Source: Pseudomonas sp. RIT-PI-r
Lineage (GTDB): Bacteria; Pseudomonadota; Gammaproteobacteria; Pseudomonadales; Pseudomonadaceae
NCBI RefSeq assembly: GCF_001297015.1
Contig: NZ_LIGE01000025.1
Location: 248,001 to 312,000 of the forward strand
Length of the DNA stretch: 64,000 nucleotides
Direction: 5' to 3'
Numbering within the stretch: position 1 is the first letter of the stretch; the number at the start of each line of letters is the position of its first letter. Made by a program: the position numbers and the translations under genes. A model generated the notes under the pieces. That model was given only the letters and a program-made list of their open reading frames with translations, searched no databases and was not told the origin of the DNA. Below, in pieces: positions 1-9,140 of the stretch.

Positions 1-1
1 C

Positions 2-487
2 GTGCCGACAATCAACGAGCGAGCCGGAAATGGAACACAGGAAATCATCTCCAGCTTCAGTTACGAAATAGACTCTCCCTGGAAAAACAGTCGCCTTGGC
101 AAAGACGCCTATGCGCTGACAAAGAACATGATTCCAAATGCACAGGATCTCAGCTCCAGCCCCACAGCCTCGAGCCGCCCTGCACTGGAAATAAAAATCT
201 CGGAATTTTCATTGGGTGGCGCTTGCACGCAAGAGTATTTGACGGGGTTGAGTTTTGGTTTGATTCCGAGTTGGTGTACAAGGCCCGACCTGTTCAAGTT
301 TGAGTTCATTCTGAATAAAGAAAACGGCGTTTGCAGGCAAAAAACCTATTCAGTAAACGCCACAACGGTTTCACATCTCGTGGTGATTCCATTTGCACTG
401 TCGCAGCCCGACAAGCGACCACTGACCCTTGATCAGGCTTCGCTAAAAGATTTCCTTCAAGCAGATCAATGTTCCAAAGGCTTGTGA
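2..487 (+). CDS. Unrecognised protein, 5' end outside the window
   Basis: The frame is open from the first bases of the window, so the GTG at base 2 need not be the true start and the gene is treated as 5'-partial. The visible 161 residues are mostly polar, with four cysteines and no membrane segment, and I recognise no family motif. The stop lies 9 bp before the end of the convergent MFS gene, so the two are tail to tail. Nothing in the sequence indicates a function. Codon use resembles the neighbouring core genes, so it is probably a real gene. Confidence 0.5.
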   Translation: MPTINERAGNGTQEIISSFSYEIDSPWKNSRLGKDAYALTKNMIPNAQDLSSSPTASSRPALEIKISEFSLGGACTQEYLTGLSFGLIPSWCTRPDLFKFEFILNKENGVCRQKTYSVNATTVSHLVVIPFALSQPDKRPLTLDQASLKDFLQADQCSKGL

Positions 488-495
488 CCAGCGCA

Positions 496-1659
496 TCAGG
501 CTTTCAAAAATCTCGCGGCGTAACTGACAAACAACAATAGAAAAACCAAGCCACCCAACGCGACCACCAGCGTACTGAGGTGCGCAACCATGCCGATAAA
601 TGCCGGCCCCATGAGAATGCCGGCATAGCCCATGGAGATGATCGCCGGGATGGCGGTGCGCTGGGGCATGCGCTGTTGCCGGCCCGCCGCGGTAAACAGC
701 ACCGGGACAATGTTCGAGCATCCGATACCGACCAAGGCATAGCCCAGCAATGACGCCTGCCAGCTCTCGAACACCAGCGAAACCAGCATGCCTGCCGCCG
801 CGCAGATCCCGCCCAGCGCCACCACGCGAACGCCACCCAGTCGGCTGACGATGGCGTCTCCGGTCAGGCGCCCGAGCGTCATCGCCGCCGCAAAACTCGC
901 ATAGCCCAAACCGGCGTAGCTGGGTTCCATTGCGCGTTGCGAGGCGAGGAAAACCGCGCTCCAGTCGAGCATGGCGCCCTCAGTCAGGAAAACAATGAAA
1001 CACAGGCAGCCCAAAAGCAGAACGATCCCCCGTGGCATCGCCAACAACGGGCCATCTCTCTCGGTGCCATAGGGCAGCAAACCTGGCGCAGCCTTGTACA
1101 GCGCGGCAAGGATGATCGCCACCAGACACAACACCGACAGCAGCGGATCCAGCCCCAGGCTGAGCATCGCCGTCATGGCCCCGGCACCGGCGATGCCACC
1201 GACACTGTAGAGCCCGTGGAAACCTGATTGCAGGGTTTCGCCGCTGTTCTTTTCAACAATGATCGACTGGATATTGATTGCGCAATCGAGCATGCCCATG
1301 CTCGCGCCGAACCCCAGTACGGCAAGGGCCAGCCCCGGCAGCCAGGTCAGATGGCTGAGCATCGGCAGCACCGAGCACAACGCGAGCGTTGAGCAGATGA
1401 TCACTGGCCGGCAGCCAAAACGTGCGGTCAGGTAACCGGCAAATGGCATGGCGACGATCGAGCCGATACCAAATCCCAGCAACAACAGGCCCAGTCCACC
1501 GTCGTCCAGCCCCGTGCGCGCTTTGACTAACGGCACGAGTGGCGCCCAGGCCGACATCACGATGCCGGTGATCAAGAATATGATGCGGGTCGACACGCGT
1601 TCGCCGTAGTTTGCATAAGTCGCCACGGATGATGTCGGGGTGTTCATTGAGGCGGACAT
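496..1659 (-). CDS. MFS transporter, 387 aa
   Basis: This is an integral inner-membrane protein with about twelve hydrophobic segments and the glycine-rich loops of the major facilitator superfamily, including an early segment that reads SAWAPLVPLVKARTGL followed by a GFGIGSIVAMP helix. The frame stays open upstream to 1737, but that extension (MLEGTLLLRK...) does not look like part of a transporter. The ATG at 1659 has a GGGAGA about 12 nt upstream; another ATG at 1647 is possible. The subgroup resembles YbjJ-like or sugar-type MFS proteins, but the substrate is unknown. It lies 128 bp downstream of the Rieske gene on the same strand, so it may export or import a compound of that pathway; this is inference from position only. 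Confidence 0.85.
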   Translation of the reverse strand: MSASMNTPTSSVATYANYGERVSTRIIFLITGIVMSAWAPLVPLVKARTGLDDGGLGLLLLGFGIGSIVAMPFAGYLTARFGCRPVIICSTLALCSVLPMLSHLTWLPGLALAVLGFGASMGMLDCAINIQSIIVEKNSGETLQSGFHGLYSVGGIAGAGAMTAMLSLGLDPLLSVLCLVAIILAALYKAAPGLLPYGTERDGPLLAMPRGIVLLLGCLCFIVFLTEGAMLDWSAVFLASQRAMEPSYAGLGYASFAAAMTLGRLTGDAIVSRLGGVRVVALGGICAAAGMLVSLVFESWQASLLGYALVGIGCSNIVPVLFTAAGRQQRMPQRTAIPAIISMGYAGILMGPAFIGMVAHLSTLVVALGGLVFLLLFVSYAARFLKA

Positions 1660-1787
1660 CCTTATCGGTGTCTCCCGGCTTTTTTGGCTACAAGCCGGAA
1701 TAACAGCTTTTCGAAGCAAAAGAGTCCCTTCCAGCATCCGTCGGGATGCTGAAGGGAGGGGGTGTGGACTCGTCTGGAGAACGCCGA

Positions 1788-3023
1788 TCAGCCAACAGAC
1801 TTCAAAGGGATGGGGCCTTTGAGCCGATCCATCATGGTCGCGCAGTACCAGTCATCGAACTGACAAACGCCGGTCTCGGCCGTTTCCGAATAAGGACCCG
1901 GTTCGTACGACGGCGATGTCACGCCCCGCTGGGTGCCCTCGACCAGCGTGCGGTCCTGATCGTTGGTGGCAATCCAGACTTTGGTCAGGCGATCGATATT
2001 GTAGTCAACGCCTTCCACCGCCGTGCTTGGAACGAGCCACTTGGTGGTGACCAATGTTTCCGTAGCGCTGATCGGCAGAACGCGAAAACTCAGCGCATGG
2101 TCACCGAGAAAATGATTCCAGGTGGAGGGGTAGTGGAAGTACAGCAGCGCGCCGATGTCCGCTTCAGACGTCTTGTCCAGGCGCCCGGCAACGGCCGGCT
2201 TGCCATCCATGGTGTAGCTGACGGCACCGGATGACAGCGGAATACGGGTCATGCGGAACTGGCCGTTGATATCCATCACCAAACGGCTTGGCAACCCGGC
2301 GCTCTCGCACTTGGACCAGTAAGCCGAGAGTTCGGGATCATCTTCGCCACTGACGCCACCCACCGAAAGATTATCGACGAACGAATGCAGCAGCTCCGGG
2401 TGAGAGCCGTCGCAGTGATAGCACTCGCGATTGTTTTCGAAGACCAGTTTCCAGTTGCCTTTCTCGACGATGTTCGACTCGAACGCCACTTTGCAGTTTT
2501 CAAGGTAATGCGGCGCGATGAAAGGGCTTACGGCTTTGCGGAATCCTTCGAAGTCCGGAGCCTTGGCGGCCACGCAGACGTAAATGTAGGTATCAACGAT
2601 CTCGCAGTGAACGCTTTTCAGACTGTATTGGGATTTGTCGAAATCCTGGCCCATGTTGCCGGCGAACAACAGGTTGCCATCCAGCTCGTACGTCCACTTG
2701 TGATACGGGCAAACCATCTTCGCCACTTTGCCGTGATCGGCTTCGCAGATTTTCGCGCCACGGTGACGGCAGGCGTTATGGAACGCCCGGACCTCGCCGT
2801 CTTTGCCGCGTACCACTGCAACGGGATAGTCCCCGATCTGCAGGGTGAAATACTGCCCCGGTTTGGTGATTTCAAAGGTGTGGCCGGCGAAAATCCAGTC
2901 CTTATGCCAGATCTGCTCAAGATCCTGGCGGTAAACGCTTTCACTGCTGTAAAGAGCGCCGGGCAGCGAGTGCCAGGGTTTGCGTTGTGCGATCAGGTCA
3001 AAAACGCTTTCTTTATTGTTCAT
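1788..3023 (-). CDS. Rieske-type aromatic/quaternary amine monooxygenase, oxygenase subunit (GbcA/CntA-like), 411 aa
   Basis: The N-terminal half holds a Rieske 2Fe-2S site, C85-x-H87 and C105-x-x-H108. The C-terminal half holds the mononuclear iron site E200-C-Y-H203-x4-H208. A glutamate three residues before the first iron histidine, where aromatic-ring dioxygenases usually have aspartate, is as I recall the signature of oxygenases acting on quaternary amines (CntA, GbcA). The enzyme probably hydroxylates an N-methyl or adjacent carbon so that demethylation or C-N cleavage follows. No ferredoxin reductase subunit (GbcB/CntB type) is in the window, so electrons must come from a partner encoded elsewhere. 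The MmgE/PrpD gene is 109 bp upstream on the same strand. Glycine betaine, stachydrine, hydroxyproline betaine and carnitine are all possible substrates. Confidence 0.85.
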   Translation of the reverse strand: MNNKESVFDLIAQRKPWHSLPGALYSSESVYRQDLEQIWHKDWIFAGHTFEITKPGQYFTLQIGDYPVAVVRGKDGEVRAFHNACRHRGAKICEADHGKVAKMVCPYHKWTYELDGNLLFAGNMGQDFDKSQYSLKSVHCEIVDTYIYVCVAAKAPDFEGFRKAVSPFIAPHYLENCKVAFESNIVEKGNWKLVFENNRECYHCDGSHPELLHSFVDNLSVGGVSGEDDPELSAYWSKCESAGLPSRLVMDINGQFRMTRIPLSSGAVSYTMDGKPAVAGRLDKTSEADIGALLYFHYPSTWNHFLGDHALSFRVLPISATETLVTTKWLVPSTAVEGVDYNIDRLTKVWIATNDQDRTLVEGTQRGVTSPSYEPGPYSETAETGVCQFDDWYCATMMDRLKGPIPLKSVG

Positions 3024-3132
3024 TTTTATCCTCCCATAGGCTACATGGTTCTCAGCCTATATGGCCCAGGACAGACGCCGCAAACGACATTTGCTGTGGG
3101 CAATTCATGCGTTGGCGTTATCGATGAGGCCC

Positions 3133-4479
3133 TTACTGGAGTGGCGGAATGGCGTGAAAAATCGCTTCCAGGGCAGTAATGGCACAGGGCGACTGCGCAA
3201 TGTGTTGGATCGCCGCTTTCACCGCAGCGCTGCGCTCCACACCCAGGCCGCTGGCGAACAGATCAAATTTCTGCCCCAGCTCTTCAGCGCTGAGGGCCGT
3301 TTCGGGATCGCCACGCGCGGCGGTGACCGCACTCACCAGCACGGCACCGTTTTTCAGGGTGATGGTCAGTCGCGAGAGGATTTCGTCGGGGAAGCGAGCG
3401 GAGATATCAGCGGCTTCGACGACTTCGATACGGCGGCTCAGTGCCAGAATATCTTCGGCAAAAATCGCCGCCCCGGTGACTTCTTCCGGACCGACCTTGC
3501 CCCGGACAATCAGTGCGGCCAGCGGGAAGGCGAGGGCGTACTGCGCCTGGTCGGCATCACTTGGTGTATGGCCCTGCAAACACATCGACTCGTAGAACGT
3601 TTCCACGCGAACGGTTTCTATCGAGTCGGCATCGAGCTGTGGATTTTCCCGCTGCAGTTCGAGCATGGCGGTCAGCGCCGGTTGCGCCCAGCGGCAGACT
3701 GGCCAGGGTTTGAAGTACTGGCTGTCGATCTCCCAGCGTTTGCCGATGTCGGTCCAGTATTCGGCGACGGTAATGTCTTCAACTGTTTCCGCTGGCGCGC
3801 CGGTGATGCCTTCACGAGCCATGAACAGTGCGTTCAAACCCGCGAATGCACCTGCACCGTGAGCATCGCGCAGCATCGTCGGCGCGTGTATCAGGCGCAT
3901 CATCGGGCAACGTGCGCTGAAGTATTCGGCGATGCCCAAGGCATGGCGAAAGGTCGGCTCATCAAAGCCCAGCAACCGCGCGCCGGCGCAGACAACACCG
4001 AGCGCGGAAAAACCACCCGATGCGTGATAAGTCGGCGAGGTCGCCATCAATGCGGAACCTGCCCGCAGCGCCGTTTCATAACCGATGCACAGAGCGGTGA
4101 GCAGTTCATGGCCGCTGATCGACTGGCCTCGATGATGCAGCGCATCGGCGAGGGCCAGTACGGCGGGAACAACAGTGGCACCGGCGTGGCCCTTGGATTT
4201 GAAGTGGCCTTCGTGGGCGTCGAGGCTGTCAGCGCTGAAACCTCCGGCCCAGGCTGCGCCGAGTACGTTGACGCGCTGTCCGGCAAAGATCAGACGACTG
4301 CTATAAGCGCCCGCCGGGTAATGCAGTTCGGCAAAACGCCGCATGGCGCTGCTGGTGTCATTGCTGGCCGCGCCGGCCATGACGCCGACGATGTCCAGCA
4401 AACTGTTCTGCACAATTGCACGAGTCTTGAACGGGGCACCGAGGAAATCAAAGTCGCGACAGAATTCGAACAGTGACAT
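3133..4479 (-). CDS. MmgE/PrpD family protein, 448 aa
   Basis: The length and full-length alignment by eye fit the MmgE/PrpD family, whose members include 2-methylcitrate dehydratase and cis-aconitate decarboxylase. Family-typical stretches are the N-terminal LLDIVGVMAGAAS, the GHAGATVVPAVLALAD segment near residue 100, and the RCPMMRLIHAPTMLRDAHGAGAFAGL region in the middle. Many members next to catabolic genes act as hydratases or dehydratases on small carboxylic acids, but the exact reaction cannot be assigned here. It is transcribed toward the Rieske gene with 109 bp between them and is probably co-transcribed with it. The LysR gene upstream on the same strand is 141 bp away and may control both. 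Confidence 0.85.
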   Translation of the reverse strand: MSLFEFCRDFDFLGAPFKTRAIVQNSLLDIVGVMAGAASNDTSSAMRRFAELHYPAGAYSSRLIFAGQRVNVLGAAWAGGFSADSLDAHEGHFKSKGHAGATVVPAVLALADALHHRGQSISGHELLTALCIGYETALRAGSALMATSPTYHASGGFSALGVVCAGARLLGFDEPTFRHALGIAEYFSARCPMMRLIHAPTMLRDAHGAGAFAGLNALFMAREGITGAPAETVEDITVAEYWTDIGKRWEIDSQYFKPWPVCRWAQPALTAMLELQRENPQLDADSIETVRVETFYESMCLQGHTPSDADQAQYALAFPLAALIVRGKVGPEEVTGAAIFAEDILALSRRIEVVEAADISARFPDEILSRLTITLKNGAVLVSAVTAARGDPETALSAEELGQKFDLFASGLGVERSAAVKAAIQHIAQSPCAITALEAIFHAIPPLQ

Positions 4480-4620
4480 TCAACAATCCCTTCCTGTGAG
4501 TTGAGCCGAGCCGATCATGGTCGGCGCGGCTCAACAATGAGCCAGGGGGAGGGTGCTGCTCTAGCAACATTTTCGTCGGGCTATTGATAACCAAATCAGC
4601 CGACGCCTGTGCGGACTGAA

Positions 4621-5580
4621 TTAACGGCGGGGAAACTTCGCCAGAATCCATTCGCGAAAACGCCGCAGCTCGTCTTCGTTTTCGGAGCTTTCGCGACAGC
4701 TCAGGTAGTGCCAGCTGTTGCGCAACTGCACCTGTTGCTCGATCGGGCGCACCAGCAAGCCTTGCTGCACCAACCCCGTGACCAGGTGATTCCAGCCCAG
4801 CGCAATGCCCTGATGGGTCAAGACCATGCTGATGAGCAGGTTGTAGTCGTTGGCGTTGAAGATCTGCGGGCTGTTCGGCGGACGATCATCGATATCGATG
4901 GCCTGAAACGCCAGCCACACGCCCCAGTCGACATGCTCGGCAACTTGCGAGCGGCCGTAGGGACTGAGGTTGAGCAATGCCGAATCACGCACGCCTTCGA
5001 TCGTCGAAATTTCCGGGTGCTTCTCCAGATACTGCGGGGTGCACACCGGGTAAATCACGTCGTGGCACAACGGGTAGCTTCTATAACCGTCACGGATGCG
5101 CGAAATCTTGGTGATGAAGATGTCCGGCTGGACACCGGGTTCCATGGTCAGAAAGTTCTGCGTGGTGATCAGGTTGAGCTCGATGTCCGGGCACTGGGCG
5201 AAGAACTCCTGCAGATGATTCGACAGCCACAGCGCGGAAAAGGCCGGCGAGCAACAAACGGTGAGGACCTTCTTGGTCGACTGGCTGCTGCGGATGCGTT
5301 CGGCGGCCTGGGCGATGTTGACGAACGACAGTTGCGCGGCATCGAAGAACACCGCGCCGGCGGCCGTCAGTTCCACCGCACGGCCGACCCGGGTAAACAG
5401 TTGCGCGCCCAGATAGCTTTCCAGTTCACGGATCTGCCGGCTGATCGCGGCTTGCGAAACGCACAGTGCCTCCGCCGCACGGGTGAAGCTTTCGTATTTG
5501 GCCGCAGCCACAAATGCCTTCACAGCCCTCAAGGACGGCATTTTCAGCAGGATGGTGTCAGGGTCGACATGCTTGCTCAT
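4621..5580 (-). CDS. LysR-family transcriptional regulator (GcvA-like), 319 aa
   Basis: Residues of about 15-75 form the LysR winged helix-turn-helix: MPSLRAVKAFVAAAKYESFTRAA, then the recognition helix VSQAAISRQIRELE and the wing LFTRVGRAVELTAAG. The rest is the periplasmic-binding-like effector domain. This N-terminal pattern is typical of the GcvA subgroup, which often regulates amino acid or amine metabolism. The gene is divergent from the proVWX-like transporter operon across a 367 bp region that holds a T-N11-A palindrome at 5731-5747. It also lies directly upstream of the MmgE/PrpD and Rieske genes on the same strand. It probably senses the substrate of this cluster and controls one or both arms. 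Confidence 0.9.
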   Translation of the reverse strand: MSKHVDPDTILLKMPSLRAVKAFVAAAKYESFTRAAEALCVSQAAISRQIRELESYLGAQLFTRVGRAVELTAAGAVFFDAAQLSFVNIAQAAERIRSSQSTKKVLTVCCSPAFSALWLSNHLQEFFAQCPDIELNLITTQNFLTMEPGVQPDIFITKISRIRDGYRSYPLCHDVIYPVCTPQYLEKHPEISTIEGVRDSALLNLSPYGRSQVAEHVDWGVWLAFQAIDIDDRPPNSPQIFNANDYNLLISMVLTHQGIALGWNHLVTGLVQQGLLVRPIEQQVQLRNSWHYLSCRESSENEDELRRFREWILAKFPRR

Positions 5581-5947
5581 TCGTACACTCTCCTAACGAT
5601 ACAGCTCCCCAACGAAGCGCGAGGAGGGTAACGGAACCGTCCGCCGTGGGCTATGCCGGCGTCGCTGCGGGGATAGACCCGGTCGCTCAGGGCACGAAAG
5701 CGGCTGTTACTCGCCACCGTCGCCGTATCCGATAACCTGACGTTATCAAATTGTCCCTGTAAATGTAGTTGGATTAACCAGGGTGATGCTAATAGATTTG
5801 AAACATCCCTTTTTCCTGGGACCTCAAAAATAATAAAAGGAAGCCCGTCGTGAAGACATCTATTCATTACCGCTGCCGCTTACAATTATTTTTGCTCGTT
5901 TGCCTGTCGCTTAATGCGAAAGATGCACGATGCGAAGGAGGCAAGGT
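5581..5947. promoter_or_regulatory. Divergent promoter region between the LysR gene and the proVWX-like operon
   Basis: This 367 bp stretch has no convincing gene; one short minus-strand frame through it has no ribosome binding site and no recognisable content. It must contain the promoters of the LysR gene (leftward) and the transporter operon (rightward). It becomes AT-rich from about 5740 to 5900, as expected of a promoter zone. It contains the palindrome listed separately. Just before the transporter start a strong GGAGG at 5937-5941 precedes ATG 5948. Confidence 0.6.
5731..5747. promoter_or_regulatory. Candidate LysR operator, perfect palindrome with T-N11-A
   Basis: GATAAC and GTTATC form a perfect 6 bp inverted repeat separated by 5 bp. 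Inside it T5733 and A5745 are 11 bases apart, which matches the T-N11-A box described for LysR-type regulators. Its place between the divergent LysR gene and the transporter operon supports the call. Binding by this LysR protein is inference. Confidence 0.55.
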
Positions 5948-6982
5948 ATGACAAGTTCCGACGAGATCATCTGCGTAAAGAATGTTTTCAAAGTCTTCGG
6001 TACGCAGCCAGCACTTGCCATGAAAATGGTTAAAGAAGGCGCGTCAAAAGCTGAAGTGTTTAAAAAGACCGGTCAGGCGATTGGTGTTTTTGATGCCAAC
6101 TTCTCTGTTCGCCGTGGCGAGATTTTCGTGATCATGGGTTTGTCCGGCTCGGGCAAATCGACCATGGTCAGATTGTTCAATCGGTTGATCGAACCAACCG
6201 CCGGCCAGATCTTTCTCAATGGCAAGGAAATCACCGGCCTGGGCGACAAGGACTTGTTGCAGGTTCGCCGCAAAGACATGGGCATGGTCTTCCAGTCGTT
6301 TGCTTTGATGCCGCACATGAGTGTCATCGACAACGTCAGCTTCGGCCTGGAAATCAGCGGTGTCAGCGAAAAAGAACGCTATTGCCGCGCGATGGGCGCA
6401 CTGGAGCAGGTCGGGCTTTCGGGGCAGGAGCTGAGCTTTCCTCACCAACTCTCCGGCGGCATGCAGCAACGCGTCGGTCTGGCCCGCGCGCTGGCCAACG
6501 ATCCCGCCATTCTGCTGATGGACGAAGCCTTCTCGGCACTCGATCCGATGATTCGCAGCGAAATGCAGGGCGAGCTGATCAAGCTCCAGGCCGAGCAGGA
6601 TCGCACGATCATTTTCATCTCCCACGATATCGAAGAAGCGGTTCGCATCGGTCACCGCATTGCGATCATGGAAGGCGGGCGCGTGGTGCAAATCGGTACG
6701 CCGCGTGAACTTCTGTGCAAGCCGGTGAATAAATATGTGCGTGATTTCTTTAATGGCTTCGACACCAGTCGCATTCTGAAAGCGGGCGATATAGCGCAAC
6801 AGGATTGCAATGTCGCTTATATCCCTGGCGGGCAAACACCGATTAAAGCGGAAGCGTCTCTGCGCGACATCTTTCATCTTGTTGCTGCCTCGGCAACGCC
6901 CATGCCGGTTGTGGATGAAGTTGGGCTTTATAAAGGCTCCATTTCGCAAGGCCATCTTTTGAGCTGCCTGTGTAACAGCTGA
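5948..6982 (+). CDS. proV: Quaternary amine ABC transporter, ATP-binding subunit (ProV/OpuAA-like), 344 aa
   Basis: The protein starts with the long N-terminal extension of the ProV/OpuAA family (KVFG...A..M...G.SK..V...TG...GV.DA.F.V..GEIFVIMGLSGSGKST), carrying Walker A near residues 64-71. The Q-loop (VFQSFALMPH), signature LSGGMQQRVGLARAL, Walker B ILLMDEAFSALDP and H-loop ISHDIEEA follow. The C-terminal tail is shorter than in E. coli ProV (400 aa), leaving room for only about one CBS-like repeat, so osmotic gating may be reduced and the system may serve catabolic uptake. The frame opens at 5930, but GGAGG at 5937-5941 lies inside that extension, so ATG 5948 is the start. The permease and binding protein genes follow. 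Confidence 0.9.
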   Translation: MTSSDEIICVKNVFKVFGTQPALAMKMVKEGASKAEVFKKTGQAIGVFDANFSVRRGEIFVIMGLSGSGKSTMVRLFNRLIEPTAGQIFLNGKEITGLGDKDLLQVRRKDMGMVFQSFALMPHMSVIDNVSFGLEISGVSEKERYCRAMGALEQVGLSGQELSFPHQLSGGMQQRVGLARALANDPAILLMDEAFSALDPMIRSEMQGELIKLQAEQDRTIIFISHDIEEAVRIGHRIAIMEGGRVVQIGTPRELLCKPVNKYVRDFFNGFDTSRILKAGDIAQQDCNVAYIPGGQTPIKAEASLRDIFHLVAASATPMPVVDEVGLYKGSISQGHLLSCLCNS

Positions 6983-7032
6983 ACTGCGAATAACCAGAAT
7001 TGATACGCCGTTTCTGAGTGCGAGGTAGCATC

Positions 7033-7986
7033 ATGTCAGACTTCAACTTTTTAGATCCCTTTCAAAGTCTCAATATTCCTTTGGGATCCTGGGTGGAAAC
7101 CGCCCTTAAATACTTGGTGCATAACTTCAGGGAAGTGTTTCGCTCGATCCGCTGGCCAGTCGATCAAGTGCTCGACGGTGTCCAGTGGGGATTACTGTCG
7201 GTTCCGCCCACGGTATTCATCATCATCGCCGGACTGATCAGTTGGCAGATTGGCGGCAAGCGCATCGCCATCTTCAGCGTCGCAACCCTCACCGGGCTCG
7301 GACTGATCGGTGTGTGGAACGATGCAATGGTCACGCTGGCCCTGGTGCTGACATCACTGCTGTTTTGCGCGGTTATCGGCATCCCGCTCGGCATCCTGTG
7401 CGCACGCAGTGATCGCACGGAAATGATCATTCGCCCAGTGCTCGACGCCATGCAAACGCTCCCCGCATTCGTCTATCTGGTGCCGGTGGTCATGCTCTTC
7501 GGCATCGGCAACGTGCCGGGTGTGATTGTCACCATCATCTTTTCTGTCGCGCCATTGGTGCGACTGACCAACCTCGGCATTCGTCAGGTTCCGGCCGACA
7601 AGGTCGAAGCGGCGCGAGCGTTCGGCTGTACGGCCACGCAAATGCTGATGAAGGTGCAGTTGCCGTTGGCGGCGCCGACGATGATGGCCGGCCTCAATCA
7701 GACGCTGATGTTGTCGCTGTCGATGGTAGTGGTTGCGTCGATGATCTCGGTAGGCGGTCTGGGCTTGATGGTGTTGAGCGGCATCGGTCGCCTCGACATG
7801 GGCCTGGCCAGCGTCGGCGGTGCCGGCCTGGTGCTGCTCGCGGTATTCCTTGACCGACTGACCCAGGCAATGGGTGAGCGCAGCAGCGATCTGGCCAGCG
7901 GTCAGCGCTGGTATGAAAGCGGCCCGGTGGGGCTGGTCATGAAACTGAAGAAAAAGAAGAACGTTGCACGTCCAGTGACGAATTGA
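7033..7986 (+). CDS. proW: Quaternary amine ABC transporter, permease subunit (ProW-like), 317 aa
   Basis: This inner-membrane permease begins with a soluble stretch containing PLGSWVETALKYLVHNFREVF, characteristic of ProW/OpuAB. About seven hydrophobic segments follow, with the ABC-2/BPD permease coupling motif EAARAFGCTATQMLMKVQLPLAAPTMMAG at about residues 195-223. The frame opens at 7018, but ATG 7033 has GAGG a few bases upstream and a better N-terminus. It is 50 bp behind the ATPase gene and 43 bp before the binding protein gene, which makes a three-gene operon in the order ATPase, permease, binding protein. With its partners it should import a betaine-like compound. Confidence 0.9.
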   Translation: MSDFNFLDPFQSLNIPLGSWVETALKYLVHNFREVFRSIRWPVDQVLDGVQWGLLSVPPTVFIIIAGLISWQIGGKRIAIFSVATLTGLGLIGVWNDAMVTLALVLTSLLFCAVIGIPLGILCARSDRTEMIIRPVLDAMQTLPAFVYLVPVVMLFGIGNVPGVIVTIIFSVAPLVRLTNLGIRQVPADKVEAARAFGCTATQMLMKVQLPLAAPTMMAGLNQTLMLSLSMVVVASMISVGGLGLMVLSGIGRLDMGLASVGGAGLVLLAVFLDRLTQAMGERSSDLASGQRWYESGPVGLVMKLKKKKNVARPVTN

Positions 7987-8029
7987 GTTGGCCTGCTCAC
8001 CCCATTAAAAATTCCAAGCGTGGTGAAAC

Positions 8030-9052
8030 ATGAAACTGACAAATCTCAAGAAAAGCGTGGTTGCGAGCCTGGTGGCTTCGGTGTTTGGCACCTTGCTGTG
8101 CTCGGCGGTTTACGCGGCCGATGCCAACAAACCCGGCGCGGGCGTTTCGATTACGCCGATCTTCCCGACTATCGCCGAAGAGCGCTTTCGCGGTGAAGTA
8201 GTGATCGCTGGCCTCAAGGAACTGGGCTACGACGTCAAACAGCCGAAAGAAGTCGACTACCCGGCGATGTTTCTCGCGCTGTCTTACGGCGACGCGGATT
8301 TCACCGTGCATGAATGGGAACACCTGCACCAAGCGTTTTATGAGAAGGCCGGCGGCGATGACGTGATGGTCAAGGTCGGGCAAGTCATGAAAGGCGTGCT
8401 GCAGGGCTACATGATCGACAAGAAGACTGCCGAGGCTTATCAGATCAAGGATCTGTCAGACCTGAAGAAACCCGAAATCGCCAAACTCTTCGACAGCAAC
8501 GGTGACGGCAAGGCTGACCTGACAGGCTGCAACCCGGGGTGGGGCTGCGAAATCATGGTTGAGCACCACATGAAAGCCTACGGTCTGGGGCCCACCGTGG
8601 TCGACAACCGCGGCTCGTACTTCGCCTTGATGGCGGACACCATTGCGCGCTTTCAGCAAGGCAAGCCCGTGCTGTTCTTCACTTGGGTTCCGCAGTGGAT
8701 CGCCAGCGTATTGGTGGAAGGGCGTGATGTGGTCTGGTTGCCGGTGCCGTTCACCTCGCTGCCGGATGGCAAGGAAAGCAAGGACACTTTCCATGATGGC
8801 AAGAACCTCGGTTTCCCGGTGGACACGGTCAATGCCGTGATGAACAAAGAGTTCGCCGAGAAGAACCCGGTGGCGCGCAAATTCCTCTCTGAAGTCAGCA
8901 TCCCTACAGCCGCTGAAAGTGCGCAAAACCTGCGCATGCAGAACGGTGAAAAGTCGCTGGCCGACATCAAGCGGCATGCCGCGGAATGGATCAAGGCCAA
9001 TCAGCAAGCCTATGACGGCTGGTTGAGTGACGCCCGAGCGGCAGCGAAGTAA
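8030..9052 (+). CDS. proX: Quaternary amine ABC transporter, periplasmic binding protein (ProX-like), 340 aa
   Basis: An N-terminal signal peptide of about 33 residues (positive start, hydrophobic core, cleavage near SAVYAAD) directs it to the periplasm. The mature part carries the ProX stretch DSNGDGKADLTGCNPGWGCE around residue 155, almost identical to what I recall of E. coli ProX. Tryptophans in the EWEH, TWVPQW and VVWLPV stretches could form the aromatic box that holds a quaternary ammonium group. It is the last gene of the transporter operon. The GlxA-type regulator follows after 88 bp. The exact ligand is unknown; glycine betaine, proline betaine and related compounds fit the fold. 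Confidence 0.9.
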   Translation: MKLTNLKKSVVASLVASVFGTLLCSAVYAADANKPGAGVSITPIFPTIAEERFRGEVVIAGLKELGYDVKQPKEVDYPAMFLALSYGDADFTVHEWEHLHQAFYEKAGGDDVMVKVGQVMKGVLQGYMIDKKTAEAYQIKDLSDLKKPEIAKLFDSNGDGKADLTGCNPGWGCEIMVEHHMKAYGLGPTVVDNRGSYFALMADTIARFQQGKPVLFFTWVPQWIASVLVEGRDVVWLPVPFTSLPDGKESKDTFHDGKNLGFPVDTVNAVMNKEFAEKNPVARKFLSEVSIPTAAESAQNLRMQNGEKSLADIKRHAAEWIKANQQAYDGWLSDARAAAK

Positions 9053-9140
9053 TCGGTGCAACTACGGGTTGGCGGCGGGCCGTGCCAGTCGCCAAACCAA
9101 CGGGTTGTCGTTTCAAGTGAAGGTGAGCGGGTGACGCAAG

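Noticed and set aside
3061..4476. Long plus-strand open frame (471 codons) opposite the MmgE/PrpD gene
   Set aside because: It is the antisense of a clear family protein in a GC-rich gene; composition (Arg, Gln, His-rich) and lack of a ribosome site mark it as a shadow.
6044..6955. 303-codon minus-strand frame opposite proV
   Set aside because: Shadow of the ATPase gene; no plausible start region.
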